From: Terebella lapidaria
Lineage: Eukaryota; Annelida; Polychaeta; Terebellida; Terebellidae
Direction: 5' to 3'
NCBI GenBank assembly: GCA_949152475.1
Contig: OX424562.1
Coordinates: 2,976,001-3,040,000, forward strand
DNA length: 64,000 bases
Positions within the stretch are counted from its first letter, which is position 1, and each line of letters starts with the position of its first letter. The position numbers and the translations under genes were made by a program. The notes under the pieces are model-generated. The model ran no database searches, was not told the origin of the DNA, and was given only the letters and a program-made list of their open reading frames with translations. Shown here piece after piece: positions 34,078 through 46,769 of the stretch.

Positions 34078-34875
34078 AGGGACTATTGTAGCCTCTGATG
34101 TTCGACAGTATTCTGTTCGTTTTCCCTAATACACATATCAGTGTAATGTCTGGACAATTACAAATCAGGAATACTTGTAAATCTGTGTAACATATGAATC
34201 ATATTCATAACTATTCCGACCTTTATTGATATATATGTACATCTATACTGGTTTTCACCAAATACTGTACCTCAGATTACTATTTCAAATATTGCTTGTA
34301 TCAGTGTACTTATATAGATAACTTGATTATTAAAGCAGCTGCCTTCGAAACCAGTCAATATTTTTTTGAAACTATATTTCATATTGAACATGCTAAACTA
34401 ACTGAATGAAACATACTCTCATCAAATGTAACGAAAATAACCAGTCCTCAGGGAAATTTTGCTCATCTGAACAGGCGGTTCTTGCGTAAATACAGGAACT
34501 GTATCCATCACACGCAGATGTGAACAAAGCATAGAAATGCGAGATAGACTGACAATTCCACGCACATCATGGTATATCACTGATTATTTTCTCAATACTA
34601 TATGCACATACGAACTGGAAAATGTACTGGATGTGGACTTTTAAGCGCGATTTGAGCATTTGTTTACATTCAGGTTCGATGGATACACTTCGTTTGTTTA
34701 TTTACAAAACCGGTACAAAATGGGCACTAAAACGGATGAAAAGACAACTCGGACGGACTGTAATCGTAAAAATCATTGAGCATACATTTGTTATTGCATT
34801 AGATGTGTTTAACAAAAAAATGGTTTTGAAAAAAATATTGTATACATTCAAAGGCAGCAGCTTTAAGTTGGTAAC
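34078..34875 (-). other. Intronic flank next to the assembly gap
   Basis: No astacin exon is visible on the minus strand here. The sequence is AT-rich and otherwise unremarkable. Confidence 0.4.
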
Positions 34876-35075
34876 NNNNNNNNNNNNNNNNNNNNNNNNN
34901 NNNNNNNNNNNNNNNNNNNNNNNNNNNNNNNNNNNNNNNNNNNNNNNNNNNNNNNNNNNNNNNNNNNNNNNNNNNNNNNNNNNNNNNNNNNNNNNNNNNN
35001 NNNNNNNNNNNNNNNNNNNNNNNNNNNNNNNNNNNNNNNNNNNNNNNNNNNNNNNNNNNNNNNNNNNNNNNNNNN
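34876..35075. other. Assembly gap of 200 N
   Basis: The round size suggests a scaffold gap of unknown true length. It truncates the zinc-motif exon on its 3' side (minus strand). The missing second half of the astacin domain may be hidden here. Confidence 0.95.
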
Positions 35076-35155
35076 ACGTAACGGTCGCGGTCCGGTCGTG
35101 TCTGCTCGTGGTGGAAGCCTATCGCGTGCCCCAACTCGTGGATTATCAAACCTTT
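35076..35155 (-). CDS. Astacin exon 7: zinc-binding motif, cut by the gap
   Basis: It follows the acceptor TTTATTGCAG in phase 0 and encodes [18 protein letters not shown], then TRPDRDRYV, before running into Ns. By my count from the signal-peptide Met, the zinc ligands are His179, His183 and His189 and the general base is Glu180. This is the full astacin signature HExxHxxGxxHE. The downstream Met-turn and Tyr ligand are not in the visible sequence, so catalytic competence cannot be judged. Confidence 0.92.
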
Positions 35156-35846
35156 CTGCAATAAACAAGCTTGTGTGCTTGAATATACATTGGAATTTGT
35201 AAAACAAACATTATCTGTTCGGAATTTACATATGAAATAAGTTAATCTAAATTTTTGAAATAATCTGACCTAACAAACAGAAATAACTAATGGCGGACGT
35301 TCTTCGTCGCTTGTAGGTTATATATAGGGTGTACAGTCAATCAGGCAGTCACGTGATTTAGGCATGTGGCCTGCGATCTAGAGATATTGTGACGAACTGA
35401 ATATATATTGCAGTTGGCTCTATATTCGCGAGAGAAAAAGTTTTCAGTCCGATTTACCTTTCATGGGATTTCAAGATGATGTATAGTAGTCGCCTCCAGT
35501 TTTGCCCGCGTTAACGCCCGGAACTCGCTCATGATGAAAAGTTCACAATAATATTCTTTGTCACAAAGTTTTTCTTCGATGGAAATAGGCGATTTTGAGA
35601 CATTTGCAATATTGTCAGCTAACGCTAAATGGAAAATCATTTGCACAAATTCAGCCAGTTGCGTGAAACGTCATTTCAGGTGTTGAATATTGAGGGCACA
35701 CATACATAGGGCGGGTTACTTGATACATGGAGGGGCTCACAAAACGTTCTGCTTTGTCACATTGTAACCAACGACCGTCAAGATATACGCTCGGATCTTT
35801 TACTCGGAACTGCCCGAAAGACTGTACTTCTGTCCGGGTCCCTTAC
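35156..35846 (-). other. Intron between astacin exons 6 and 7
   Basis: No coding exon or recognised repeat is seen. Confidence 0.4.
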
Positions 35847-35913
35847 CTGCCTGCAGCCAGGAGCTAAGGAGACAGTTTGTTGGCCGCCTTTCATCCCCAC
35901 AAACGAAGAGCAA
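35847..35913 (-). CDS. Astacin exon 6
   Basis: This is a 67-nt exon with acceptor GGTTGTAG and donor GTAAGG, entering in phase 2 and leaving in phase 0. It encodes CSSFVGMKGGQQTVSLAPGC followed by RQ, the conserved astacin segment (CxSxVGxxGGxQxxSLxxGC) just before the zinc helix. A paralogous exon of identical length and phase is at 54538-54604. Confidence 0.9.
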
Positions 35914-37953
35914 CTACAACCATGAAATAGTCGCTGTAAAACGTATTACTATACATCAATCATCATTGCACCTCCATCTCTTTAGTATAATTTATATATT
36001 GTTTCAGTGTTTGAACATTGTTAATGTATCTACGATAATTGGTGCCAAATGTATTCAGATTTTGAAAATTTACGAACATATTGAGTGAACATTTATCCAG
36101 TGTAAGCAAGCAAGAATATGCATTATACCTTGAAATTCAACCTACACGTATGTGACATCAAATGACGTCCTTTGTCAAAAAGTGTGGCAGATTGTGCTTT
36201 CAAAGACCTTTCACTCGAGCCACCACTACTACTCTATATAATCTTCGAAAAAGTCAAGGTCGATGTCATTTTTAAAAGCCTCTGGTGTTCTACGAAAGTT
36301 ATTGCAGGGGTTTTACAACATTCTGGTTTTTGTATCTATATTCATGGATATAGCAACGTAGTGAGTATTCGATACTAATCAATGGTCAATATTGACCTTG
36401 ACCTTTGGCCTTTCGCCTTGAAATTTTCTTTGCCCTCACTAAGTATTTGCCCCAACTTATTATTTGGTTAGTTCCATGTTTTTTGTAATATCCAAAGTGA
36501 TATTCACACGACTACGTTAGAATATTGAATTTCGCTTATGACGAGTCTTATTTTTTGCTATAGAAACGTCATAATGAATTATCCGATCCAGCTACTTGGA
36601 GCATATGGGACCAGACATGGAGCATAATGGATTCTCCACTTTTTCCTTCATAATGGGAGCTGTATGGAGTAAACTCCTTGAACATTTCAAGGTAAATATC
36701 GACCGATTCAAAAGAGAAATCATATATTGCAGTGTCAATGGTAATCTTTAATTTGACCTTGAGATTGAAAATTGGAGTAAATTACATTTTTCATTTGCAC
36801 GTTTGACATTGAGCGGTTGGATTAAGCTAAAGATCAAAGGTCACAGTCAGGGTCAAGCAGAATTGATCTCGATCTATACTTTGCATTTAACTCGAAGTCT
36901 CTAGGACGATTAGAACTATAGTTATGACCATTCATCTGTTTTCGACGTTTTATGTGACCTTGATCTCTGACCTAGATTCACCAAAAAGGTGCTGTGTCTG
37001 CCTAGTACCGTCCAATGTTGACCAGCTGAAATTGTGGACGTACTAATTTCAGTGATGGTCAGACTCAAGGTTATCAAAAAAAAAAAAACACTATGCAGTA
37101 TATGACTGTCTAAATGCTTATAATACAAACCTGAGCTTTGCCTAAAGTTTCATCTGCAACGGCAGATTATATGCTATGTGAACTCGACAGTTACCACTCA
37201 ATGTCATCCTAACTCGAATTCAAGGTCGCCAACAGATCTGTCGTGTATAACTTTCTATATATATATGTATAAATATGTTCATAATAAAACCTAAGCTCTA
37301 TCTGTAGTCGTTTCTGATGCGGTGGTTTCCTCTTCACATTTACCTTTAAACGTGACCTCGAGTGGTTCAGGTCAAGCTCAAGGTCACCAAGAGGTAAGAC
37401 TTCATATGCTCATAATGCACACGCATGCTGTATACAAGTGTTCTGTCTCGAGGGTCAATGTTTCTTGAGCGATACAAGGCGTTTCGTCTTTAATGTCACC
37501 AATATGAAATAAGAGTTCCGAAAAGTGGAATTTTGGCCCTTTTTGTCTACATTTTGGGCAGTTCAAGCGATTTAATGCCTCTTTGTACTACTTACTGGCC
37601 TGAAAATTGATATGGTTGTGCGGGATTAGAAATAAGATGACCAGTGAAGTCTAAAATTGGCTTTTATTCGTTGGAAATGGCCGCAATTATGAACAAAATA
37701 TGAGAACAAAAAATGGGAATAATTCTCTCTTGGAAAGTTTCACCATTTGAGAGACAAACACGTGGACAGTCGGACGATGGACGAGTCGACGACAGACGCA
37801 ACGCTATGCCAGTAGGTTATCGGACCAGGGTCCTTTAACCTAATAATTATGCCTTACTCATGCATTACTTCCTACTTCATCTACACGTGGTAGGCGGGAG
37901 AGAAATTAAAGAGCTTATTGGAACTTGACTCAATATTTCGGCGATTAACTTAC
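35914..37953 (-). other. Intron between astacin exons 5 and 6, with a degenerate TGACCT repeat
   Basis: From about 36380 to 37842 the sequence has scattered AGGTCA and TGACCT half-sites. It ends GGTTATCGGACCAGGGTCC...TTTAACCTAA and has a CGGACAGTCGGACGATGGACG stretch. It is an old, diverged member of the repeat family at 7784-9426. No exon is seen. Confidence 0.55.
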
Positions 37954-38074
37954 TCTGAGCCACTGTAGAGGTAAATCCGGTTCGTGTCGGAGGAAGTAGC
38001 CTGCCGGAAGTCGAGACACGTGTATGTCTCCCAGTCATTCATCGCCGCCTGGATCTGCTGCCGGTCGCCAGCGC
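37954..38074 (-). CDS. Astacin exon 5
   Basis: The 121-nt exon follows AATTCAG and ends before GTAAGT, entering in phase 1 and leaving in phase 2. It encodes the early catalytic domain, IQAAMNDWETYTCLDFRQAT and then NRIYLYSGS. The I-x-A-M-x-D-W-E-x-x-T-C-L-x-F pattern is diagnostic of astacins, and its Cys forms one of the conserved disulphides. Confidence 0.92.
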
Positions 38075-38240
38075 CTGAATTAATGAGATATCGTCCAGAT
38101 TATAACGGGTATAGTTATATAGTCCCGCATGCTTTGGTGCTGTGACTATGAGACAGGTAATTTGCATTTGACCCCTAAAATTCTCTTCAAATTGTAAGAA
38201 TGCACTCTCATGAAAGGTATTCCTGTTCAATGTGACTCAC

Positions 38241-38347
38241 TGAAGTGGTTGCTTGCGATACTGTACGGGACGATTTTATTGGTCCATCTCTCTGTGAGGT
38301 CACGGCGAGCTTTCCGTTTTTGGCGATGAGTTCCCGTGTCTGAATTT
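38241..38347 (-). CDS. Astacin exon 4: maturation site and mature N-terminus
   Basis: The 107-nt exon lies between TTTTTTCAG and GTGAGT, entering in phase 2 and leaving in phase 1. It encodes HRQKRKARRDLTERWTNKIV, then PYSIASNHF. The basic run ending in Arg-Arg (about residue 90) is a likely furin-type or self-cleavage site. W-x-x-K-I-V-P-Y-x-I marks the start of the mature astacin domain. Confidence 0.92.
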
Positions 38348-38675
38348 CTGAAAAAAGCGGTGGTGTGAATAAATTTGTTACATCTCAGTACGCGTACATC
38401 TTACTAATATGAGTAAAGTGTTTGGGCGTGTTGCGAAAAACGTTGTTAGCTTTTATCGCAATAATCATATGAACATCAATCTACATGTGTACCGGTGGGT
38501 TCATTATTTATTCCCTAAACACTAACTATATAAAACAATTAACAAATAACCGTACTAGATATATATACCATTGGTATACTGTAGGTTTTGAAAATATGAA
38601 TGTTAATAAGGTCACTCAACTATTCAACGTTCTTCCACGCAATTGTCGTGTGACGTTCTGTACAGGAACACTTAC

Positions 38676-38786
38676 AATCTCTGGATCTCCTCCCAGTCCT
38701 CGCGAGTATAGAGCATGTCCAGTTCCACCTTGACCGTGTCTCCACCCTGGTTCAGGTCTACGGCGTCATCTAGCCGATGTTCGATA
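38676..38786 (-). CDS. Astacin gene exon 3: propeptide
   Basis: The 111-nt exon lies between acceptor ACCAAAG and donor GTAAGT. It encodes EHRLDDAVDLNQGGDTVKVE and LDMLYTREDWEEIQR. Acidic, helical propeptides of this kind keep astacins latent. The phase (in 2, out 2) matches exon 4. Confidence 0.82.
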
Positions 38787-39012
38787 CTTTGGTTATTGGT
38801 AATGTTTAATTTCTTGAAAGCATGACATAAATATTTCATCAAGATTTCATTATTATAAAGGCTAGATTTGTTCTAGATCATTTATATTCAGTGTTTCTTT
38901 TATCTCTAAAAAACCCCCAAATCGACAACGTTCTGATTTTATTCGGCATCAACGATCAATTACTAGAAGATTACTGCATATTTGCTATCTTTGTTAATAT
39001 CAGTTAGCCTAC

Positions 39013-39077
39013 TAACTCGAGGGCACAGCACTGGCGATGATTTGATCCAGCGTCTGTGTGCGTCCATTGTGAATGCG
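39013..39077 (-). CDS. Astacin gene exon 2: propeptide start
   Basis: It begins after TTTTCACCAG in phase 0 and encodes RIHNGRTQTLDQIIASAVPS. The 3' boundary is not certain. Donor GTAGGC (exon end 39013) keeps the frame into exon 3, while the better-looking GTTAGT (exon end 39017) would put a stop into exon 3. I chose the former for that reason. Confidence 0.6.
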
Positions 39078-39457
39078 CTGGTGAAAATAATAACTCGTGA
39101 ATGACATAATTATATATATTGTTTGAGGACGAGCTAGCTAGGCACCCGCTCAGAGGGACAGAAATGTTTTCTTCAATCGCTATCGGACGATCCTTTGTGT
39201 TGGCTTTCGCCATGGATGTGACATGGACGTGATTTGGGCGTGATTTACATATTTTTGATTTTTTTTCCAAAATGACTTTTTTTTATCAGAATCTGTAGAG
39301 ACATTTTTTTTTAAAATCATACATGGGACTCCATATAATATGTACCTTTGTGAGGTGTATAAGTCTCATTGCCCTTGAATCGACGGTATGGCGGCCATTT
39401 TGATATTTTAAGGGGTATCTTCAGGAAAAATCTTCTTGACAGTCACTGTCTGTTTTG

Positions 39458-39876
39458 TACGGAGCCCATGAGGTGATTCATTAATCCATGCGCACGATTT
39501 AACAATTCGTGCGCACGAAATACTAATTTGTGGCCACGAAATACTAATTCGTGGGCACGAAATACTAAAACAATACTAATTGTTAAATCGTGAGCACGAA
39601 TTGTTAAATCGTGCCCACAGATTAGTTAAGGTAATCCGTGCACACGATCTAACAATTTGTGGGCACAATTTAACAATTTGCGGGTGCGAATTAGTATTTC
39701 GTGCACACAAAATAGTAAATCGTGCCCACGGATTGTTAATTCGTGGCCACGAATTGTTAAATTGTGCGCACGGTTTGGTAATTCGTGTGCACGTATTGGT
39801 AAACCGTGTGCAAGATTTGTTAATTCGTGCGCACAGATTAATAAATATTTTCGGTATGTCACCTCAGGGGCCCGTA
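39458..39876. repeat. Palindromic minisatellite with inverted flanks (GTGCGCAC type)
   Basis: The array consists of about 20-bp units such as AATTCGTGCGCACGAAATAC and variants, each with a TTCGTG-CACGAA dyad. It is bordered by inverted TACGGAGCCCATGAGGTGA (39458) and TCACCTCAGGGGCCCGTA (39876). The open frames that cross it are translation of the repeat. Confidence 0.78.
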
Positions 39877-40516
39877 GATACGACAGTTTAGACAATGTTT
39901 TATTATTGTGTAAAAAAATATTATAATTCGTACTCGTGACGTCACAAGGATCCAACAAGATAAATAGTTGTAACAACCTGTTCTAATTTATCGCGTATTT
40001 TCTTTGGCATAAGACATAAACCATGAAATATAAACAATATATAGTTACCAGGTTTGGTGGTCAAAGTAACTATTCATGGGATTTTGAATTTTATCAAATT
40101 TTGATCTGTATGGTATAGTATTTTTGATTTTGTTTGTCAATTCCGGATCAAAATATGTTGCTCATATGAGGATGCCATGGTAACCGGATACACTTCAAAA
40201 AATGGTATATTTACTACTATTAGGCTTATTTCGAGATTACTATGCAGATGCGAATGAGAAAATAAGCTCTAAATGTAGCCAACTGAAACAACGTCTTTAT
40301 GTGATGTCATGAATACTCAATATAGTTGCTAATTTCAGTACAAAAATCAGTACAAAATACCTTCAGAAAAAAAAGAAAACAGACAGGTTCTGTAGAGCCC
40401 AATACCATTACGTTTGTGCTTTCGGGCAATCAATTTGAAATGTACTTTGAATTGTGTCAGACTTGGTCATAATTTTAACATAATTTAACTGACTTGTATA
40501 TGATATTTTTACTCAC

Positions 40517-40564
40517 CGAAATCAGGCACAGTCCAAATATCACAAGCGATGTTGCAGACGTCAT
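40517..40564 (-). CDS. Astacin gene exon 1: signal peptide
   Basis: The ATG at 40564-40562 opens MTSATSLVIFGLCLIS, a short hydrophobic signal peptide. It is followed at once by the consensus donor GTGAGT (40511-40516) in phase 0. The start was chosen because it is the only Met giving a signal-like segment, and the exon joins in phase to exon 2. A TATA-like TTTAAATA (minus strand, about 40657-40664) lies near 95 bases upstream. Confidence 0.75.
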
Positions 40565-40654
40565 TGCGTCAGCGTTTTCTTTGCGTGTTATTTCAATTGA
40601 AGTCAAATTATTTCAAGTAGTTTCCAACTAATGAAAATCGGCGACGTGATCTCT

Positions 40655-40666
40655 AACTATTTAAAA
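40655..40666 (-). promoter_or_regulatory. Possible TATA-like element of the astacin gene
   Basis: The minus strand reads TTTTAAATAG about 95 bases 5' of the proposed start codon. Only spacing and AT-richness support this. Confidence 0.3.
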
Positions 40667-40719
40667 CATCATCTGGGGAACAACGTATCATGGAGCTTTT
40701 ATATGCACATAAACTGACT

Positions 40720-43587
40720 ACATGGATATATTTAGACATGGCATCTGTAAATCTGGGGTCCGCCTGTATGCAGGCCTATGTTACTTGCCGGAATCCAATA
40801 TTCGGCAAGTAGGTTTCTCGTCCAGTTCGCTACTTGTCGGAATCGAAGATTCGGCAAATAGTAGTAGTCTAGGACCAATAGTAATGTGCTTACTTGGGGG
40901 TATTATCCAAAGTAATGGACGATTGGCCTGGTGTTTCTGTTTGATTGTATATCCGGACGCATATCTCAAATCATATGTGCAATCAATCTGAAAAACGTGT
41001 TCTATGTGGATCGGTCCTCATTTTTTTGGTCAAAATCTAAGAAAACACTTGTCATGCCAATGAAAATGTAAAAATCACCATTGGATCAAATCAAGATAAT
41101 TTTCCAAATAATTTTGTGTCTGTTTCGGCCAATTTCTCCTCATATGACATGAATCGCCAACTTGTGTGCTTGTGTGCTAACTTTTTTATGGGAGGGTCGA
41201 AGTTGTTTTTCTGATTTCATGGGTTGAAAAACCATACTGTGAAGCCAGTTGAATCTTTTTTCGATGAAAAGAAAAAAAAACAGCGCTGTAGCGCTAATGT
41301 GAACCAAAGTCGAATACTGAGAGATTATCCACTTAAATTATGTACATGAATAATGTGTTTTGAAAACAATTTATCCGAAGAATTAATCTGGACATTTAAT
41401 AGCAGTCGTAGTAGTAGTTTATTTCGTTAATTCAAGATACATATATGTTAGATGTAGACACGAAGTCCCTTATAACCCGAAGGTTGTCTTACTACGGGCC
41501 CCAAGGTTGTTAACATGAGACAGGAGCGAATCAACACGAGCATCAAGATGGGTCTGTTGTAACAATTGGAAATGGCGAGCTTGGGGGCAGACCGAGACTG
41601 AGTCGACAATGATTACGATACAAGTGGTGTGGTGAATTAAATAGTCCCGAAAGTGAATAGGAACGAGAAGCAGGGCAAAGAGAACAGCACAAAATATAAT
41701 GATGTATTACAACTTTTACTTGACAAGATTTACTTGAACAGAGATTTTATACAGATTGGGGTATGAACATAAGTTTAAATTGATTTCCGGATAAACGGTT
41801 TGGATCAATATGAGAGTGTATCGGGCGACTTGCACGGTGGCAACATGCAACTTCAATGAGACCAAAGACAGTTTTAACTAATATGTGACATTTATTTAAA
41901 ACACTATGAAAAACCAGCATCTGGGGTAAAAAAAATACATTAATGTACATCTGTAGAAATTAACGAATTCTAATGCCCTCTGCCAATGACCACCCCGAAA
42001 GTCTAGATGAGTAGATATAGCTAAAATTACAGATCACTCAACTGCTTCCAAACATCGTTGGTGGACCGAATCCCGAACTATTGAACCAGATTTGTTCAAT
42101 GCCCCGATATTGAACCAGATTTGTTACATCACTGTTATGTTTTTGATACCCGAACAGGTCTGTAATCCATCAACCCAAGCTCCTGTTACCACAATGGGGC
42201 AATTTATCCATTGAAGGAAAACATATTTGCAAAGCAAGTACACCATTTGCATCTTGTATAATTCCAAAATGACTTTTTAACGTCACTAACAAAGAGAATA
42301 CCTTGCGCAAATATTGATAGCTTGGATGCCACCTTGAAAATTTTCAACGTGTATAGTTACAAAATCCATGGCGGTGAGGCTCTGCAATCTTTGATTGTCT
42401 TATTTAATTTTTCTATCAACTACAGATAAGAACCAGTAAACAATTACTTGATTCTGGTGAACAGACTTCAGTTTGTGTTATCATTACAGACTACTTTCAA
42501 GTGGGAAATCCCCTTCGAGCCCCCTTCAATCAGGTCAAAATCATTTGCACCAAAGGAAAACCAGAATGCGTCTATATTTTTCCACCCAACTGAAAGTTTT
42601 CTGTCAATCAGTCATGCAACTTTAACATGGGAAACCCCATTTGATTCATGCCAAATGACAAACAAACTGTTAGACATCGGATATACATATATATATATTG
42701 ACATAAATACCTGTTATACTAATGTTATTAGAATTTCAGACAGTTCTCAGGAATTAACGATTTTGCCTGAATCACTAAATGCGGTCACCAGTCAGCCAGT
42801 ATTTGACTGGATATCACTATGCAAGTAAAAATTAAGCATTATATATAGTTTGCAATGAAGCTAATTAAATGATTAATTTTCACGTTTTATTTTTAAGTAT
42901 ATTATTAACACTTTGTTTCGTCACGTATAGCTCGTAATTGCCACCGATATATGGAGTGAAAATATAGTGGTAAATGTTCATCAGGATATTAAAGTGACTT
43001 GAGTCAATATATGTCTTTCTGCTGTATATTGAGTAAAATACGTGATTTCATGTTCACACGTAACAAGATCACGTTTGGGGGTCACTGCTTGAAATAATTA
43101 TATAGGATTATCGGATCTGGGCCAAGGCTGTAACTTCGACAACAATAAGTGATGGAGAGGGGGGGGGGGGATCCGTGTCGGAAGAGGTGTGTGTGTGTGT
43201 GTGTGGGGGGGGGGATCACTCCCGACTCAAAATTTCAGAATTCCAGAGGATGACACAAAGGTGGTCTGAACATTGTCCTCATAGTTGTCATGCCTGAAAA
43301 TTCTGTATTTCCAAGAATAAGCATTAGGACCCACAATATATGGCTACAAAAATATTCAAAATTATTTTCCCAATATTCTATTAACATATTTATGCAGCTT
43401 ATCCTACAATAGAAGTACTCAAAATATATCCTATAACTTGATGATCATTTTGTTATAGAATATAATACTGTGTTAGACAAATGTTGTTTGCTGTTTGTAA
43501 GTGTGAATATAAATATTTAGAGTATGAATTGGCATAGTACTTAGTAGAGAGTACTTATAGTGCTTACATATATATATATATATAGCT
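40720..43587. other. Intergenic stretch without a recognised gene
   Basis: Positions 41400-41530 resemble a retroposon 3' end (poly-T side, GTCTTACTACGGGCCCCAAGG). Positions 43150-43215 are G- and GT-rich simple sequence. A 126-codon plus frame at 42448-42828 has no recognisable domain. I see no supported gene. Confidence 0.4.
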
Positions 43588-44487
43588 GAAAACAAGAAAA
43601 TGCAGCTAACTGCGGGAGATGACATTAGAGCTCGAGCACATCATCACCACCACGACAGCTGAATGTATCTCACACAACGTTACCCCCCCCCACCTGCAAA
43701 AAATTAAAACTGAACCATATCATGCCCCACATGATTCCAATTCATTCCCTATATTATGATGAAACACATAATCGTACTTCAATCATATTCCTAATAAGTA
43801 AACATTTATTTTGAACTCAATGAAACAGATACGCCTGATTAAATGATAATGAAGCTCAATAAAATATCCTTAAAATATTGGGAACTATGAGGAATATCTG
43901 CATCTGATATCATGATATAGATAACACATGCATACTGAGTAAATTGAAAGACCAGTTTAAAATAAAAAGGTTTCGCAACCCAGCAAGGAACACCTTCTCA
44001 TGTGATAAAATATGTCAAATTACGGTAAATGTAGTCGTGGTACAGCAGACGAATCGTTGTGTTTACTTCATAACGCCAAAAAAGGCCACACGCAAAGTTA
44101 CATGTACATGCATGCACAAAATGCTGCACAGAAAATTGTGCGTTCCAAAGTACGCGTCGTTGCGGTAAAATTTGCTTTGCATTCTGGGAACGTGAATTTC
44201 CATCGGCTCCGCCATTTTGACGTTTTTCAGACGAGTTGACCATTTTGCGTAATTTTCTCAAACCTAACACATCGATTTATGCATTATATATCTGTGGAAA
44301 ATTCAAAGCTTGCCATCCAATCGAGAGATTTTATGCCAAGGACGAAGAAAATCCTTATTTGAAGTAGGTATACAAAGGTTTACATGTCAAAACGGGCGTC
44401 GATAGGTTGGTATGAAACCTCCATAAAAAAGTCAGCACATAGACATGTAGAGAGTTGGGGGCTTCGCCCCCAACGCTCTAATGTCAA
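43588..44487 (+). repeat. 0.9-kb dispersed repeat, copy B
   Basis: This is the inverted counterpart of 19034-19940, carrying the same hairpin GTTGGGGGC-TTC-GCCCCCAAC and the same 75-codon frame (44012-44239). It is followed at once by a long (TA)n tract. Confidence 0.8.
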
Positions 44488-44488
44488 T

Positions 44489-45377
<889 letters not shown>

Positions 45378-46550
45378 TACGGTGGCTGATATGTGACATT
45401 TAAATTTTTTTTGGAAGGACACCAAAATTAAAAAGTAACAAAATATTCTATTCGCGAATAAAATATTCTATTCGCGAATAAAACTATTCTATTTGCGAAT
45501 AAAACATTCTATTCACGAATAAAACATTCTATTCGCGAATAAAACATTGTATTCGCGAATAAAACTATTCTATTCGCAAATAAAACATTCTATTCGCGAA
45601 TAAAACTATTCAGGTTGTGAATAAAAAGTGCTCTTCGCGATCATTTGCATATCAGGATAGAAATACAGCAAAACATTTTATTCGTGAATAATAATTCGTC
45701 GGAACGAAATAAAGCTTGCTTCAGTATGGGATCTAACATACTATATGCATGATAATTCGTCCAGACGAAATACTAATTCGTCCAGACGAAATACTAATTC
45801 TCGTGTCCTATTAGGGGCACCGTATGTTTCAGACTGATAAATGGTGAAGATTATTGCTCTATCGTTACAATTTGTAGGACATCTTACTAAGATTTGGCTT
45901 CATTAGTTTGGTTCATTCAATAGCTCGTGAATAAATACATTGTTCACGAATAAATACATTCGTCGGGGCGAAATAATATTTCGTCGGGGGCGAAATAATA
46001 ATTCGTCTGGACGAAATAATAATTCGTCTGGACGAAATAATAATTCGTTGGGACGAAATAATAATTCGTCTGGACGCAATAATAATTCGTCGAGACGAAA
46101 TAATAATTTGTCTGGACGAAATAATAATTCGTCTGGACGAAATAATGCCTCTTTGAAAATAATTTTCCCATGTCCTATTAGGGGCACCGTACTATTTAGA
46201 GCATCGAAGGTCTAATTGAAGCGAGGGTAGGGACACAGTCCATGCAAAGGGAGAGGGAGCTGTTCTTCCCCTCAGTTACACATATGGATAGCTGTATCTC
46301 ATTTCATGAATCTGACATACTATATGCATGATAATTCGTCCAGACGAAATACTATTTCTTCCAGACGAGATATTAATTCGTCCAGACGAAATACTAATTC
46401 GTCCAGACGAAATAAAATATTAATTCGTCCAGACGAAATACTAATTCGTCCAAACGAAATATTAATTCGTCCAGACGAAATATTAATTCGTCCAGACGAA
46501 ATAAATCTTGCTCTAAAATAATTTTCTCATGTCCTATTAGGGGCACCGTA
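45378..46550. repeat. Three adjacent palindromic minisatellite elements (TTCGCGAA and TTCGTCnnGACGAA types)
   Basis: The first block (45378-45824) has about 17-20-bp units with a TTCGCGAA core. Blocks two (to 46191) and three (to 46550) have about 20-bp units with TTCGTC-nn-GACGAA and AT linkers. Each block ends with CCTATTAGGGGCACCGTA, and the first starts with the inverse-like TACGGTG. Translated frames such as repeated Asn-Asn-Ser-Ser-Gly-Arg are artefacts of the array. Confidence 0.8.
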
Positions 46551-46769
46551 GAAAAGAATATTTGTGCCAAAAAAGTATATGGAACAAAGCGTACATGCTG
46601 TCTGTATTATTGAGCCAATGAACCTCCTTTGAATTATACAAACTATGTTTACACTTCGCATGCATTCCGATTTTATTTTGTCCCGAGAACCACTTTTTAT
46701 GATTCCGAATGTTGTAAGGTATTCTCTAAAAAAAATGTGATATTTTGTAGATAAGAACGGGAAAAATGT

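Larger units (their letters stand above)
6732..40564 (-). other. Astacin metalloprotease gene with a repeated ShK-domain tail (gene extent)
   Basis: This is a minus-strand multi-exon gene inferred from splice-compatible exons. It contains a signal peptide, a propeptide, a dibasic cleavage site and the N-terminal half of an astacin (M12A) catalytic domain with zinc motif HExxHxxGxxHE. An EGF-like/Gly-rich linker and at least seven ShK domains follow. Astacins are secreted zinc endopeptidases, and ShK modules often follow the protease in invertebrates. The phases agree at every visible junction, with one slightly weak donor at exon 2. Exons for the C-terminal half of the catalytic domain (the Met-turn SxMHY region) are not visible; a 200-N gap and a large transposon lie there. 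No terminal exon or stop is assigned. The 3' end may lie below position 6732 or outside the window. Confidence 0.85.

Noticed and set aside
34622..35207. ORFs crossing the N gap
   Set aside because: Only the minus-strand exon 35076-35155 has motif and splice support. The rest is frame continuation through Ns.
39580..39976. His/Arg-rich repeat ORFs on both strands
   Set aside because: They are artefacts of the palindromic minisatellite, which reads similarly on both strands.
42448..42828. 126-codon ORF starting MILVNRLQFV
   Set aside because: It has no recognisable domain, no splice or Kozak support, and composition like the surrounding DNA.
19034..44487. Helitron 3' end (hairpin followed by CTAA) in the 0.9-kb repeat
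   Set aside because: Similarity between the two copies continues past the CTAA, and no TC start is found at the other end, so Helitron structure is not supported.
45903..46521. Asn-Ser-Ser-Gly-Arg and Arg-Pro-Asp-Glu repeat proteins
   Set aside because: They are translations of the minisatellite, open only because the unit length happens to avoid stops.
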